From the NCBI RefSeq assembly GCF_001683915.1, contig NZ_LXTT01000026.1, positions 1 to 64,000 on the forward strand: 64,000 nucleotides of DNA, read 5' to 3'. This stretch comes from Allomuricauda sp. CP2A. GTDB taxonomy: Bacteria > Bacteroidota > Bacteroidia > Flavobacteriales > Flavobacteriaceae. Shown here in pieces: positions 1 through 9,039 of the stretch. The translations under genes and the position numbers were made by a program. The notes beneath the pieces were generated by a model. It was not told where the DNA came from. It searched no databases and saw only the letters and a program-made list of their open reading frames with translations. Within the stretch, counting starts at the first letter, position 1; every line of letters starts with the position of its first letter.

Positions 1-621
1 CAATGAATTTTTGTGTTTTCTGTAATAGGTTAGGGGTTCGGTTAGGCAATATGCGGTTTTAGATTTTTTTATGATGTTGATAAAAAGGCTCCAGTCCTGT
101 CTCTTTCTTATATTTTGCATATATATTTTTCCAAGGACTCCGGCATTATACATAACTGTTGAAGTTAATATATAATTGTTCTTAAGTAAATCTTGTTGGG
201 TGACTTTATTCATGCACTTTATTTGGATCTCATTACCTTCTGACAAGCGCATATAATCCGTATAGGTAAACAAATAGTTATTGTCAACCATAAATTTGAG
301 TTGTTTTTCCAGTTTTTCAGGAACCCAAAAATCATCATTGTCCAAAAACGCTATAAATTCACCGTTTGCTGCTTTAATCCCGGTATTTCGGGTAACAGCG
401 GCTCCCATGTTTTTCTCAAGTTCAATTGGTCTCAGTATCCTTGAATCCTTAAACTCTTCAATCAGCATTATACTGCTGTCAGTGGATTTATCATCAACAA
501 TAACAAGCTGCCAATGAGTGTAAGTTTGATTTATGACTGAAGTGATACTTTTTTCTAAAAAATCTACGCCGTTATAGTTTGGCATTATAATGGAAACTAA
601 AGGACGGTACTCATTTTTCAT
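1..621 (-). CDS. Glycosyltransferase family 2, C-terminus cut by window edge
   Basis: Reading leftward from an ATG at 621, the frame opens with a GT2 (GT-A fold) N-terminus: PLVSIIMPNYN, then VIVDDKSTD (nucleotide-binding Asp), NMGAAVTRNTGI, and FLDNDDFW, which carries the DXD-like metal site at about residues 93-98. The frame is still open at position 1 after 207 codons. GT2 enzymes of this type are usually 240-330 aa, so the C-terminus lies outside the window. It probably adds one sugar to the lipid-linked repeat unit at the cytoplasmic membrane face; donor and acceptor cannot be told. The start overlaps the stop of the upstream O-antigen ligase by 11 bp, so the two are translationally coupled in one leftward operon. 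Confidence 0.9.
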   Translation of the reverse strand, partial: MKNEYRPLVSIIMPNYNGVDFLEKSITSVINQTYTHWQLVIVDDKSTDSSIMLIEEFKDSRILRPIELEKNMGAAVTRNTGIKAANGEFIAFLDNDDFWVPEKLEKQLKFMVDNNYLFTYTDYMRLSEGNEIQIKCMNKVTQQDLLKNNYILTSTVMYNAGVLGKIYMQNIRKRQDWSLFINIIKKSKTAYCLTEPLTYYRKHKNSL

Positions 622-1861
622 TTGAATAGGATTTTTTTTGTGCAAAAAAGAAAGAGAAAAAAAGGACAAAGAGCACAATGCCCCTATGCCTGATCAGGAC
701 AGACTCCATTAACAATACAAGGGCAAAAAAAGTCCAAAAAAAGGCAACCCAGTTTAAATTAAGAAAATATGTGGTCTTGATAATAAGAATAACAATGAAA
801 ACCGTAAGTAGAACTCCCAGCACACCCCAATCAATAAAATTGTTGATGTATTGATTATGTGCATTGTAAGTTATGGTTTTTAAATTGAAATCATCTTTGA
901 ATGTTGTACTGTATTTATGTTGTATTTCAGTACTCGCCAACCCTGAACCTGTAATCCCATAACGCCAAGAGTCCGTGAACATGGAGTATCCAACAATATA
1001 GATTTTGATTCTATTATTGACTGAATAACTGCGCTTTAATAGCAAATCCCTGTTTTCATACCATTCAAATACCTGCGAATATCTGTTAAAAACTAATGTG
1101 TCCCTATAAAAATACACTATAGAAGTTGATAAACTTAAGACCGTCAAAAACGCGACCAAATATTTAATAAACTTTCTGTTACGGAAAGAGGTGAATACCA
1201 AAAACGACAATGCAGCTAAAAGAACAGCAATTATTACAGCCCTAGACCCAAGCAGAACAATGTGTAGTAATAGGTAAGAGACAAAAACCAAGCGTAGTCC
1301 GTTGCTTTTTATGAGTTTATATTGTTGTAGTAGGACAATTGACAGCAATGAGTATATTCCCAAATATATATGATTAAAATAACCTAGGGTGTACCTTGTA
1401 TAAAGAAAACGATAATAAAGCCTTCCTTCACTTTCAACATATAAAGACCTTGATGCCATCATGTCATTGATTGCCAACATATCTAAAAAAAGTAAGAAGA
1501 GGATGTTTGCAAAAACAAAAGTTTTTAATGTGTAGCCTTGATTGCCTTTAAAAGAATGGAAGTAATAAAGAAAAAGTGGAGACAAACAGAATGGAAGTAA
1601 TCTGAGAACATAATTTGAATTTGAACTTGGATTTATTATAAGCCCAAATACTGCCAAAAAAAAGTAAATCAATAAAGGGGTACAGAACAACAACCCCCTT
1701 TTAATATTTTTTTTTCTATCCTTAAAAAGAATATAGAAAGCCATAACAATTGAAAAGGCAACAATAAATAAGGAGTTAAAGTTTTCTTTTAAAAAGAGGG
1801 AAGCCATGACTCCACACCCTAAAAATAAAAGCAAGTTCTGTATATTAAGCTGTTTGAACAT
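611..1861 (-). CDS. O-antigen ligase / polymerase family membrane protein
   Basis: A 416-aa very hydrophobic protein with about 10-12 predicted membrane segments and a large periplasmic loop near residues 240-330. The loop holds the AHNQYIN motif (about residue 335), the His-containing signature of the O-antigen ligase/Wzy_C family, with a basic segment LLGSRAVIIA before it. Such proteins transfer or polymerise undecaprenyl-linked glycans in the periplasm. Ligase and polymerase cannot be separated by sequence alone; because a second Wzy-like protein is encoded next door, this one is the better ligase candidate (inference). It overlaps both neighbours (17 bp upstream, 11 bp downstream), so it belongs to the leftward polysaccharide operon. 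Confidence 0.8.
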   Translation of the reverse strand: MFKQLNIQNLLLFLGCGVMASLFLKENFNSLFIVAFSIVMAFYILFKDRKKNIKRGLLFCTPLLIYFFLAVFGLIINPSSNSNYVLRLLPFCLSPLFLYYFHSFKGNQGYTLKTFVFANILFLLFLDMLAINDMMASRSLYVESEGRLYYRFLYTRYTLGYFNHIYLGIYSLLSIVLLQQYKLIKSNGLRLVFVSYLLLHIVLLGSRAVIIAVLLAALSFLVFTSFRNRKFIKYLVAFLTVLSLSTSIVYFYRDTLVFNRYSQVFEWYENRDLLLKRSYSVNNRIKIYIVGYSMFTDSWRYGITGSGLASTEIQHKYSTTFKDDFNLKTITYNAHNQYINNFIDWGVLGVLLTVFIVILIIKTTYFLNLNWVAFFWTFFALVLLMESVLIRHRGIVLFVLFFSFFFAQKKSYSNEK

Positions 1862-3038
1862 TCTTTAAGCGTAAAAGAGGTATTATTAAAAGAAAAAATA
1901 GATTAAATATTGCCAACCCCATTCTGAGGACACTTGTAGTGGAAAATTCGGCCATTCCTGTTAAGAAAAAGAAAATAAATAGGTTCCACCATATATAGAG
2001 GTAACGCTTTTTCATATTATCTGTTCCTTTGATTATTGGAAATAATAGAATCAAATAAAACAGATAAGAAATAATGGTTAAGTAAAAGCCATACCGTACA
2101 TGCAAATCTCCCAAAAACATGGTTGGTGCAGCCCCTCGGTCATTTGTGCCCGGGTATATGGCCTGAAATGTCTCTCTTTTTATCAGTTGATATTCATGCA
2201 CGTTTCCAACATACAAATCCCTTCGGTCCATTGAAATTCTTGTAATAAATGCTGATCCTTGAGTGACAAAAAACCTCCTTGGCGGGGATTCAAGTAAATA
2301 ATAGAAAGTTTCTTTATTGAACTCTTTGCCCTTAGTAAGGGTATAGATGCTCAACAATCCAATTAAAGCTATAAAAGAAATTAATAACCGTTTAAAATTA
2401 AACTTATATCCAGAGAATAACAAAGCGAAAATAATAAAGAAAGTCACTAACCCTTTATGTCCGCCCGATATAAGTATAAAAACTACAAGAAGGAGCAGCA
2501 AAAACTTTGAAAAATTGGATTTTAGATATTGTATGAAAAAAAAATATCCAGACGGGACAAATACCATGAAAAAGGAAGAAAAAGTATAGAATAATTTAAC
2601 AGAGTCCGATTGATCTAATCTGTCTGGAAGGCTGCCGGTCAGGATGAAATTAACCAATGGAAGATGATTAAAATAAAAGATTAGGTATGCTAAAACCAGA
2701 ACAAACCAAAAAATGAAATAAACAAAGGTTAAATTATCATTTCGATTGTGATATGACTCAAAGTATTTGTTAAAAACAGACTTCTTTTTATGGGCTAATA
2801 GATAAAGGAAGATTAGGTTAATACAAAAAACAATTACACCATATTTTTCGAAAAAAATCACATCTTCCCACTCAAAAGTATGTGCATATGTTGTGAAACC
2901 TAACTCATAATATATTGCTGGGCCAATGAAAATTATTGAAATAAAGAAAAAGTGAATAAAAAAGGAACTTTTGTATAAAGACCGTTTCTTTATGTAATAA
3001 AGATTTAACAAATATATGGACAGCAAGAGATATATCAT
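1845..3038 (-). CDS. Wzy-like oligosaccharide repeat unit polymerase
   Basis: A 397-aa polytopic membrane protein with about 10-11 hydrophobic segments. It has a central extracytoplasmic stretch (about residues 240-315) containing RISMDRRDLY and then a Gly/Ala-rich patch followed by GDLHVRYG. That layout resembles O-antigen polymerase-type proteins that join repeat units in the periplasm, but the family has poor sequence conservation and I see no diagnostic residue. Support comes mostly from topology and position: it sits between an acetyltransferase and an O-antigen ligase in an operon that also has a Wzx flippase. Its end overlaps the next gene by 17 bp. A different polytopic glycan protein is possible. 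Confidence 0.65.
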   Translation of the reverse strand: MIYLLLSIYLLNLYYIKKRSLYKSSFFIHFFFISIIFIGPAIYYELGFTTYAHTFEWEDVIFFEKYGVIVFCINLIFLYLLAHKKKSVFNKYFESYHNRNDNLTFVYFIFWFVLVLAYLIFYFNHLPLVNFILTGSLPDRLDQSDSVKLFYTFSSFFMVFVPSGYFFFIQYLKSNFSKFLLLLLVVFILISGGHKGLVTFFIIFALLFSGYKFNFKRLLISFIALIGLLSIYTLTKGKEFNKETFYYLLESPPRRFFVTQGSAFITRISMDRRDLYVGNVHEYQLIKRETFQAIYPGTNDRGAAPTMFLGDLHVRYGFYLTIISYLFYLILLFPIIKGTDNMKKRYLYIWWNLFIFFFLTGMAEFSTTSVLRMGLAIFNLFFLLIIPLLRLKNVQTA

Positions 3039-3046
3039 ACCTACTA

Positions 3047-3550
3047 TTAGAAGAAGGATTCAGAGGCAACCAAAGACTTATAGTGTGATTCATTTCTATG
3101 TGAAAAAACCCTCGCAGGATGTCCGCCAGCTATACTTAACCTTTCAATATCACCTACAACAACACTACCCGCTTGTATAATAGCACCATCTCCTATAGTT
3201 ACCCCTCCAAGAATTGTTACATCCATTCCCAACCACACATTATCCCCAATAAATACATCTTTAACTATATAAGTTTCATCATAAGGCAATTTGTTACCTT
3301 CATAGTTATGTACATCAGTTATAATCTTGCAATTTTTACCAGAATGGAAATTACTTCCAAAAAACACTTTTCCTTTACCATAAACACGCAGGCCATTAAA
3401 ATGAATATTTTTACCAAAGACTACATTTTTCGTTAGAATTGTGGGACCATTAACTTTTATTCCTGCTTTGAAATTTCTACATGAAATTTTGGCAAAAAAA
3501 GTAAAAAACACAGAAAAGAGTCTCTTTAATGATTTACGAAGCAAATTCAT
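3047..3550 (-). CDS. Left-handed beta-helix (hexapeptide) acyltransferase
   Basis: A 167-aa protein with imperfect hexapeptide repeats from about residue 30 to 150: VFGKNIHF, KVFFGSNF, then VFIGDNVWLGMDVTILGGV, TIGDGAIIQAGSVV and a final AGGHPARVF. The final GGHPAR block is typical of WcaF/maltose-O-acetyltransferase-like enzymes and is followed by a short basic C-terminus. The catalytic His common to this group probably lies in the VHNYEG segment. It most likely O-acetylates a sugar of the surface polysaccharide in the cytoplasm using acetyl-CoA. The start overlaps the end of the flippase gene by 17 bp; the next gene begins 8 bp downstream. The sugar substrate is unknown. Confidence 0.85.
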   Translation of the reverse strand: MNLLRKSLKRLFSVFFTFFAKISCRNFKAGIKVNGPTILTKNVVFGKNIHFNGLRVYGKGKVFFGSNFHSGKNCKIITDVHNYEGNKLPYDETYIVKDVFIGDNVWLGMDVTILGGVTIGDGAIIQAGSVVVGDIERLSIAGGHPARVFSHRNESHYKSLVASESFF

Positions 3551-4787
3551 TTTTTTTTAGGGTTGACAATTGTTTTTCCAGCAGTAGGTATAGCAACAGA
3601 TATGAAATCAAAGTCGACAAAGCGGCGCCTAAAATTCCCAAAAACCTAATACAAATGTAATTTAATATAAGATTAATTAGTGCCGTAATCATAGATAACT
3701 TGGCCACAAGCAGCGTCTTTTCTCTATAAAACAACTGATTTACCTTAAAGCGATATAAACCATTGAATATATATGCGACCAATAGAGAGACATAAACAGA
3801 ACGGTCAACTAAATAATCTGCACCTACATAATAGGTATAAATTAAAGGCATAAACAAAAACAGAAAAAGCCCAAACAACAATAGCCCACCGATATAGTAT
3901 CTGAATGTTTTTTCCACAATTAAATTAAAGTTGTTCATGTGTGTATCCATCATGTTTTTCATATAATATGGTGCCCAGGCCATGTTAAAGGAATTAATCA
4001 CTAAACTCATCACCATGCACAACTGATAGGCTACAGCATATTTGCCAAGCATTGAAGTTCCTTCAAATACATTAATAAAAAACCGATCTGCATAATTTAA
4101 AATACTAGCAAAAAAAGTATGGAATATTAATGGGTAAGAATATTGGAAAACTCTTGTTACAATACTTTTGTCATACTCAAACCTAATACCAGAAGTGCGA
4201 GTTAAAATAACCACTACAACAATTGAACTTATTACCGCAGATGACAAAATTGCACATATTCTCGCCCAATAGTCTTTAAAATAATATATCAGCACAACAG
4301 TCAGGATTATTTCAAGAAAAGACTTTAGCAAGCGTATAAAGGCAAATTGCTTGAGATTTTCTTGGTTTCTGTTAAGCAACAAAAACCCCTCAATTAAAAG
4401 ATTGATGAAAACATAGAAAACAATAGAAAGAACCAGTAATCGTTTTTCATCTGTTATAGTTACTAGATTGGTTGCATAAAGGACAAAAAGGGTTAATAAG
4501 AATGCTAAGCACCCAAGGCTAAACACACATGTAAATAATACAGATATGTATTTTTCTTTATCCTTAAAAACAAAATATAATTTGCTAATTGATTGAATTA
4601 GGGACAAACCAATGATTGGCATTAAAAAAATCGTAGAAGAATTAAAAAGATCTAGTAGGCCAATGTCATAGGAAGATAAATTATGGGTCAATATTGGTAG
4701 GACAATAAAAGGGGTAAGGGAATTGAATAGGTTAATGATGGTGTAGCCGCTAAAATTGAGCAGCAATGATTTATTCTGAATTTTCAT
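3534..4787 (-). CDS. Wzx-type polysaccharide flippase
   Basis: A 417-aa protein with about 12-14 membrane segments. It opens with a short basic N-terminus and a first membrane helix containing the NLFNSLTPFIVLPIL pattern of MATE/MOP-superfamily flippases. A YADRFFIN motif near residue 235 and a C-terminal pair of helices match the polysaccharide biosynthesis C-terminal domain. It should flip the undecaprenyl-linked repeat unit across the inner membrane before polymerisation. It is the first gene of the leftward operon, divergent from the priming transferase at 4902 across a 114-bp gap. The base composition is clearly more AT-rich than the housekeeping genes to the right. Confidence 0.88.
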   Translation of the reverse strand: MKIQNKSLLLNFSGYTIINLFNSLTPFIVLPILTHNLSSYDIGLLDLFNSSTIFLMPIIGLSLIQSISKLYFVFKDKEKYISVLFTCVFSLGCLAFLLTLFVLYATNLVTITDEKRLLVLSIVFYVFINLLIEGFLLLNRNQENLKQFAFIRLLKSFLEIILTVVLIYYFKDYWARICAILSSAVISSIVVVVILTRTSGIRFEYDKSIVTRVFQYSYPLIFHTFFASILNYADRFFINVFEGTSMLGKYAVAYQLCMVMSLVINSFNMAWAPYYMKNMMDTHMNNFNLIVEKTFRYYIGGLLLFGLFLFLFMPLIYTYYVGADYLVDRSVYVSLLVAYIFNGLYRFKVNQLFYREKTLLVAKLSMITALINLILNYICIRFLGILGAALSTLISYLLLYLLLEKQLSTLKKNEFAS

Positions 4788-4901
4788 CTTCTTTTTGTTT
4801 GCCTAAACTCTTAGTGGCATATAGCGTGTAAAAATAGGGACATTTGACAGCTATTTTGTTTCTTTGCCAAGAATATCGTTAGTGGCAACCCATAATTATA
4901 T
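4788..4901. promoter_or_regulatory. Divergent promoter region of the polysaccharide cluster
   Basis: This 114-bp AT-rich gap separates the leftward flippase operon from the rightward priming transferase gene and must hold promoters for both. On the + strand a TTTCTTTG at 4859-4866 is two bases from the Bacteroidota TAnnTTTG element, with TTTG at 4843-4846 in front, but the spacing is too short for a standard -33/-7 pair. The location is certain; the exact elements are not. Confidence 0.45.
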
Positions 4902-6254
4902 ATGTCTGCAAATCAAAGAAAATTTTTTGGAATAAGAAGAACACTTGAATATGTGTTGGATTTGTTGACCATTAACCTATTGGCTTATTCGTTGCCCGTA
5001 TATTTCCACAACCCAATTTTTTTCTACCCTTATATATCATTGGTTTGGATTATTATATCCCAGAGGTGTAGGTTTTATGAGGTTTATAGGTATACGAAGG
5101 TAACCTATATCTTAGGGCTTGTTTTTAGACAATTTGTTTACATGTTTCTTGCGCTCTACGCCTATTTAGGGTTTTTTAAGCAGCCTAATGTAAGTAGATT
5201 GTATTTGGGGATATTTTTTCTTTTAATGGTGATTGTCATTACAACACTTAAGATTTCAAAGTATTTTTTCCTTAGGCACTATAGGAAAACGGGCAAGAGT
5301 GATTTACGGAATGTGGTCGTTATTGGCAAAAATCAAAAAATAAACCAGTTGGTTGAAGTATTTAATAATGAGAAAAGTTACGGGTATCGGGTTTTTAGGC
5401 AATTTTCAACCTTGAAAGGAGAGTTTGTCTTAGAGGAGTGTCTAAACTATGTGGTTGAAAATAAAATTGATGAAATCTATTGTTCGATTGAAGGGTTGAA
5501 GGATAGTCAGATATTTAAACTAATAGATTTTGCGGACAAAAATTTCAAAACAGTAAAATTTGTTCCAGATAACAAACAAATTTTTTCTAAGAAATTGAAT
5601 TTTGAATACTATGATTACGTACCAGTTGTATCATTAAAGGAAATACCTTTGAAAATAAGAACCAATTATATTCTTAAGAGGACTTTTGACGTTGTTTTTT
5701 CTACACTAGTGATTGTTTTTCTTTTGTCTTGGTTTACCCCCTTAATGGCCATTATTATAAGGTTGGAGTCCAAGGGGCCAATATTTTTTAGGCAATATCG
5801 AAAAGGAAATGATTTTAACTTGTTTGCATGCTATAAGTTTAGGTCAATGGCCATGAACAAACAAAGCGACCAACAACAAGCGACAAAAAATGACATGAGG
5901 ATTACAAAAGTTGGAAGGTTTATCAGGAAGACCAGTATAGATGAACTACCGCAATTCTACAACGTCTTGATGGGAAATATGTCTGTTGTGGGGCCAAGGC
6001 CTTTGTTGTTAAAACACACCAATGATTACATGAACAAAGTAAGTAGGTTTATGCTAAGGCACCATGTTAAACCAGGGATAACAGGCTTGGCACAAGTAAA
6101 AGGGTATAGGGGTGAAATAGAAAAGGATTTGGATATGAAGAATAGGGTTCGGTTCGATATTTTTTATGTTGAAAACTGGTCTTTTTTTTTAGATTTTAAA
6201 ATAATAGTTCAAACTGTTATAAACGTAATTAAAGGAGAGGAAAAAGCGTATTGA
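4902..6254 (+). CDS. Polyprenyl glycosylphosphotransferase (priming sugar-1-P transferase, WcaJ-like)
   Basis: A 450-aa protein that starts polysaccharide repeat-unit assembly by moving a sugar-1-phosphate from UDP-sugar to undecaprenyl phosphate. The N-terminal half has four to five membrane helices followed by a Rossmann-like cytoplasmic domain (about residues 140-245). The C-terminal catalytic domain begins with KRTFDVVFS near residue 258 and carries GPIFFRQYRKG, YKFRSM, the DELPQFYNVLMG block, SVVGPRP and KPGITGLAQV, all typical of PglC/WcaJ enzymes. It ends with the FYVENWSFFLDFKI motif. Length fits the long WcaJ-type subfamily. It is divergent from the flippase operon and followed by a UDP-sugar enzyme gene, so it probably initiates the glycan made by this cluster. 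Confidence 0.93.
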   Translation: MSANQRKFFGIRRTLEYVLDLLTINLLAYSLPVYFHNPIFFYPYISLVWIIISQRCRFYEVYRYTKVTYILGLVFRQFVYMFLALYAYLGFFKQPNVSRLYLGIFFLLMVIVITTLKISKYFFLRHYRKTGKSDLRNVVVIGKNQKINQLVEVFNNEKSYGYRVFRQFSTLKGEFVLEECLNYVVENKIDEIYCSIEGLKDSQIFKLIDFADKNFKTVKFVPDNKQIFSKKLNFEYYDYVPVVSLKEIPLKIRTNYILKRTFDVVFSTLVIVFLLSWFTPLMAIIIRLESKGPIFFRQYRKGNDFNLFACYKFRSMAMNKQSDQQQATKNDMRITKVGRFIRKTSIDELPQFYNVLMGNMSVVGPRPLLLKHTNDYMNKVSRFMLRHHVKPGITGLAQVKGYRGEIEKDLDMKNRVRFDIFYVENWSFFLDFKIIVQTVINVIKGEEKAY

Positions 6255-6353
6255 GTCGAGAATTTGATGTCAGTTGACCAGAAAAGTTTTTGGTCTGGAT
6301 CTATATGGCCTATGTTTGCTTTGCTTGAAGAAAACAATTTATATAAAGAATAA

Positions 6354-7340
6354 ATGAAAAGAATCCTTATCACCGGGGCAGCAGGTTTTTTGGGCTCCCA
6401 TCTTTGTGACAGGTTTATTGCCGAAGGCTTTGATGTCATTGCAATGGACAACCTTATCACCGGAGACCTTAAAAACATAGAGCACTTGTTCCCATTGGAG
6501 CGATTTACATTCTATAATCACGATGTGACCAATTTTGTCCATGTTCCGGGAGAACTGGATTACATTCTTCATTTTGCTTCACCGGCAAGTCCTATCGACT
6601 ATCTTAAAATCCCAATACAAACCCTTAAGGTAGGTGCTTTGGGAACCCATAACTTGCTTGGTCTTGCCAAAGAGAAGAAGGCACGCTTTATGATAGCCTC
6701 CACCTCTGAAATTTATGGTGATCCTTTGGTACACCCTCAAACAGAGGAGTACTATGGCAATGTAAACACTATAGGACCAAGAGGGGTGTATGACGAGGCC
6801 AAACGTTTTCAGGAGTCCATAACCATGGCGTATCACCGTTTCCACGGTTTGGATACACGGATTGTGCGGATATTCAATACCTATGGTCCGCGAATGAGAC
6901 TGAATGATGGCCGTGTGATCCCTGCTTTTATGGGACAAGCACTTCGTGGAGAAGACTTGACTGTTTTCGGGGATGGTTCACAGACCCGATCGTTCTGCTT
7001 TGTGGATGATGAAATAGAAGGCATCTACCGTTTGTTGATGAGTGATTATACTTTACCGGTAAACATTGGAAACCCCAATGAGATTTCCATTAAGGATTTT
7101 GCCGAAGAAATCATTAAACTTACCGGCACCGACCAGAAAATCATATACAAGCCATTGCCTAAAGATGACCCAATGCAACGTCAACCCGACATCACCAAAG
7201 CAAGGGAAATTTTAGGTTGGGAACCCAAAGTGGGACGTGAAGAGGGAATGCGAAAAACATTCGAGTTTTTCAAAGGGTTAACTAAGGAAGAACTTAAAAA
7301 AACCGAACACAGGGATTTTACGACCCATAACAAAAAGTAA
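6354..7340 (+). CDS. UDP-glucuronate decarboxylase (UDP-xylose synthase type SDR)
   Basis: A 328-aa extended short-chain dehydrogenase. The NAD-binding [12 protein letters not shown] lies at residues 7-18 and the acidic ribose-binding MDN near 31-33. The substrate core has [17 protein letters not shown] and the catalytic Tyr/Lys in YDEAKR, followed by FNTYGPRM and DDGSQTRSF-type residues ([14 protein letters not shown]). These motifs are those of UDP-glucuronate decarboxylase, which converts UDP-GlcA to UDP-xylose with CO2 release. An epimerase of the same fold is possible, but the ASPASP and EIYGDP signatures favour the decarboxylase. It closes the polysaccharide cluster, 99 bp after the priming transferase, and probably supplies a donor sugar for it. 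Confidence 0.88.
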   Translation: MKRILITGAAGFLGSHLCDRFIAEGFDVIAMDNLITGDLKNIEHLFPLERFTFYNHDVTNFVHVPGELDYILHFASPASPIDYLKIPIQTLKVGALGTHNLLGLAKEKKARFMIASTSEIYGDPLVHPQTEEYYGNVNTIGPRGVYDEAKRFQESITMAYHRFHGLDTRIVRIFNTYGPRMRLNDGRVIPAFMGQALRGEDLTVFGDGSQTRSFCFVDDEIEGIYRLLMSDYTLPVNIGNPNEISIKDFAEEIIKLTGTDQKIIYKPLPKDDPMQRQPDITKAREILGWEPKVGREEGMRKTFEFFKGLTKEELKKTEHRDFTTHNKK

Positions 7341-7489
7341 TTCATTTGCAATTTCGAAGAAGCGCAGTAATTGAGAAATCTATTGTATGTTTTTCAGATA
7401 CCTGCCCGTTCCTGTCTCGCTTGCAAGTGTGTCAACTAGAAAGCACCAGATCATTTGTAAATAACCCTCAAATTAAATTTGAATTGAGT

Positions 7490-7497
7490 TATTTTTG
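7490..7497 (+). promoter_or_regulatory. TAnnTTTG-type -7 element upstream of purD
   Basis: TATTTTTG matches the Bacteroidota -7 consensus TAnnTTTG exactly and ends 15 bp before the purD ATG at 7513. I see no clear TTG at the usual -33 distance, and the implied leader would be very short. The call therefore rests on the -7 match and the position. Confidence 0.4.
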
Positions 7498-7512
7498 CCA
7501 AAATTCAGATTC

Positions 7513-8784
7513 ATGAACATTTTGGTCCTGGGTTCTGGTGGACGAGAACATGCCATTGCCCTTAAAGTCTCACAAAGCCCTAAGACAAAACAACTGTTTG
7601 TAGCACCTGGCAATGCCGGAACTTCCACAATCGCCACCAATGTTGAGGTGGGCGTCAATGATTTTCCAGCCATCAAACAATTGGTGCTCAAGGAGAATGT
7701 CGATTTGGTGGTTGTTGGACCAGAAGACCCTTTGGTGAATGGCGTTCATGATTTTTTCCTGAATGATGCAGAGCTCAAGAACATTCCAGTAATTGGCCCA
7801 CAAAAAGCCGCCGCCGCTTTGGAAGGTAGTAAGGAGTTTGCCAAGGAGTTCATGATGCGCCACCATATTCCCACAGCAGCGTATGAAAGTTTTACAGCTG
7901 AAACTTTGGAAAAAGGGTATGCTTTTTTGGAAACGCTCAATCCACCGTATGTCCTCAAAGCAGATGGACTGGCAGCTGGAAAAGGCGTGCTGATCCTTCA
8001 AGATTTACAAGAAGCCAAGGATGAGTTGAAATCCATGCTGGTCGATTCCAAATTCGGAAACGCAAGTGCCACAGTGGTCATTGAAGAGTTTTTGGATGGC
8101 ATCGAATTGAGCTGTTTTGTGCTTACGGATGGATCTAACTATAAAATCCTTCCCACCGCAAAAGACTACAAACGTATCGGTGAGGGAGACACTGGGCTCA
8201 ATACAGGGGGCATGGGAGCCATTTCTCCCGTTCCGTTTGCCGATTCCGCATTTCTGGAGAAGATAGAGCGGCAAATTGTGAAACCTACGGTAGACGGCCT
8301 TAAAAAGGATAAGCTGCCCTATGTTGGTTTTATTTTTATCGGGTTGATAAAAGTTGGTGATGAACCCAAGGTAATCGAGTACAACGTGCGGATGGGCGAC
8401 CCAGAGACCGAAGTGGTCATGCCAAGACTGAAAAGTGATTTGGTAGAAGTGCTTGTGGCGATGGCGAATGGTACTTTGGATCAAATCGACCTTGACATCG
8501 ATGAAAGGACAGCGACAACCGTTATGGCGGTTTCAGGAGGCTACCCAGAAGCCTATGAAAAGGGAAAAGAGATAACCGGAGCCGAAAACATTGAAGATTC
8601 CCTAGTGTTCCATGCAGGAACAAAACTTTCCAATGGAAAAGTGGTCACCAATGGAGGGCGTGTCATAGCCGTTACGTCCTTTGGTAAAGACTTTAAGGAA
8701 GCCCTACAAAAATCCTATCAAAATATGGAAAAGCTCCATTTTGACGGGATGTACTACAGAAAAGATCTTGGTTTTGATCTATAG
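7513..8784 (+). CDS. purD: Phosphoribosylamine-glycine ligase
   Basis: A 423-aa ATP-grasp enzyme that joins 5-phosphoribosylamine and glycine to give GAR in purine synthesis. It has MNILVLGSGGREHAI at the N-terminus, GPEDPLVNG, LKADGLAAGKGV for ATP binding, the LNTGGMGAISP block (about residue 230) and the metal-binding EYNVRMGDPETE (about 290-300). The length equals the usual family size. An in-frame TTG at 7495 would add six residues, but the ATG at 7513 puts the family start MNILVLG at residue 1. Its stop overlaps the stop of the convergent small gene at 8779 by 6 bp. Confidence 0.97.
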   Translation: MNILVLGSGGREHAIALKVSQSPKTKQLFVAPGNAGTSTIATNVEVGVNDFPAIKQLVLKENVDLVVVGPEDPLVNGVHDFFLNDAELKNIPVIGPQKAAAALEGSKEFAKEFMMRHHIPTAAYESFTAETLEKGYAFLETLNPPYVLKADGLAAGKGVLILQDLQEAKDELKSMLVDSKFGNASATVVIEEFLDGIELSCFVLTDGSNYKILPTAKDYKRIGEGDTGLNTGGMGAISPVPFADSAFLEKIERQIVKPTVDGLKKDKLPYVGFIFIGLIKVGDEPKVIEYNVRMGDPETEVVMPRLKSDLVEVLVAMANGTLDQIDLDIDERTATTVMAVSGGYPEAYEKGKEITGAENIEDSLVFHAGTKLSNGKVVTNGGRVIAVTSFGKDFKEALQKSYQNMEKLHFDGMYYRKDLGFDL

Positions 8785-9000
8785 GTAAGAGTGGGAGCTA
8801 ATGCTCTTGTCCTCTTCGCCGTTGTCGTTGAAAATTTTCAACTGCTTCATCCAGTATACTGCGGCCACCAAACCTATGACAAAGAAAATCCAATTCAGGG
8901 TGTTGGAAGCCCACCAACTCTCCATAAAGCGGAAAAAATCGTAGGGGGCAAAAAGGTAGTTTACAAATAAGTCTTCTATACCGTAAAAAAACTTGCTCAT
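8779..9000 (-). CDS. Small single-span membrane protein, DUF6341-like
   Basis: A 73-aa protein with a hydrophobic helix around residues 35-52 (LNWIFFVIGLVAAVYWM), an aromatic N-terminal half and a short acidic tail ending in EEDKSISSHSYL. Sequence and context match from memory the flavobacterial DUF6341 family, often found beside purD and a DUF6427 gene. Function is unknown; it is most likely an inner membrane protein. It converges on purD with a 6-bp overlap and is divergent from the DUF6427 gene 40 bp away. The gene is real by its conserved neighbourhood; only the family number is from memory. Confidence 0.75.
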   Translation of the reverse strand: MSKFFYGIEDLFVNYLFAPYDFFRFMESWWASNTLNWIFFVIGLVAAVYWMKQLKIFNDNGEEDKSISSHSYL

Positions 9001-9039
9001 CTTGGCTATATTTACTTTGCAAAAGTAGCAAAAGATAGG

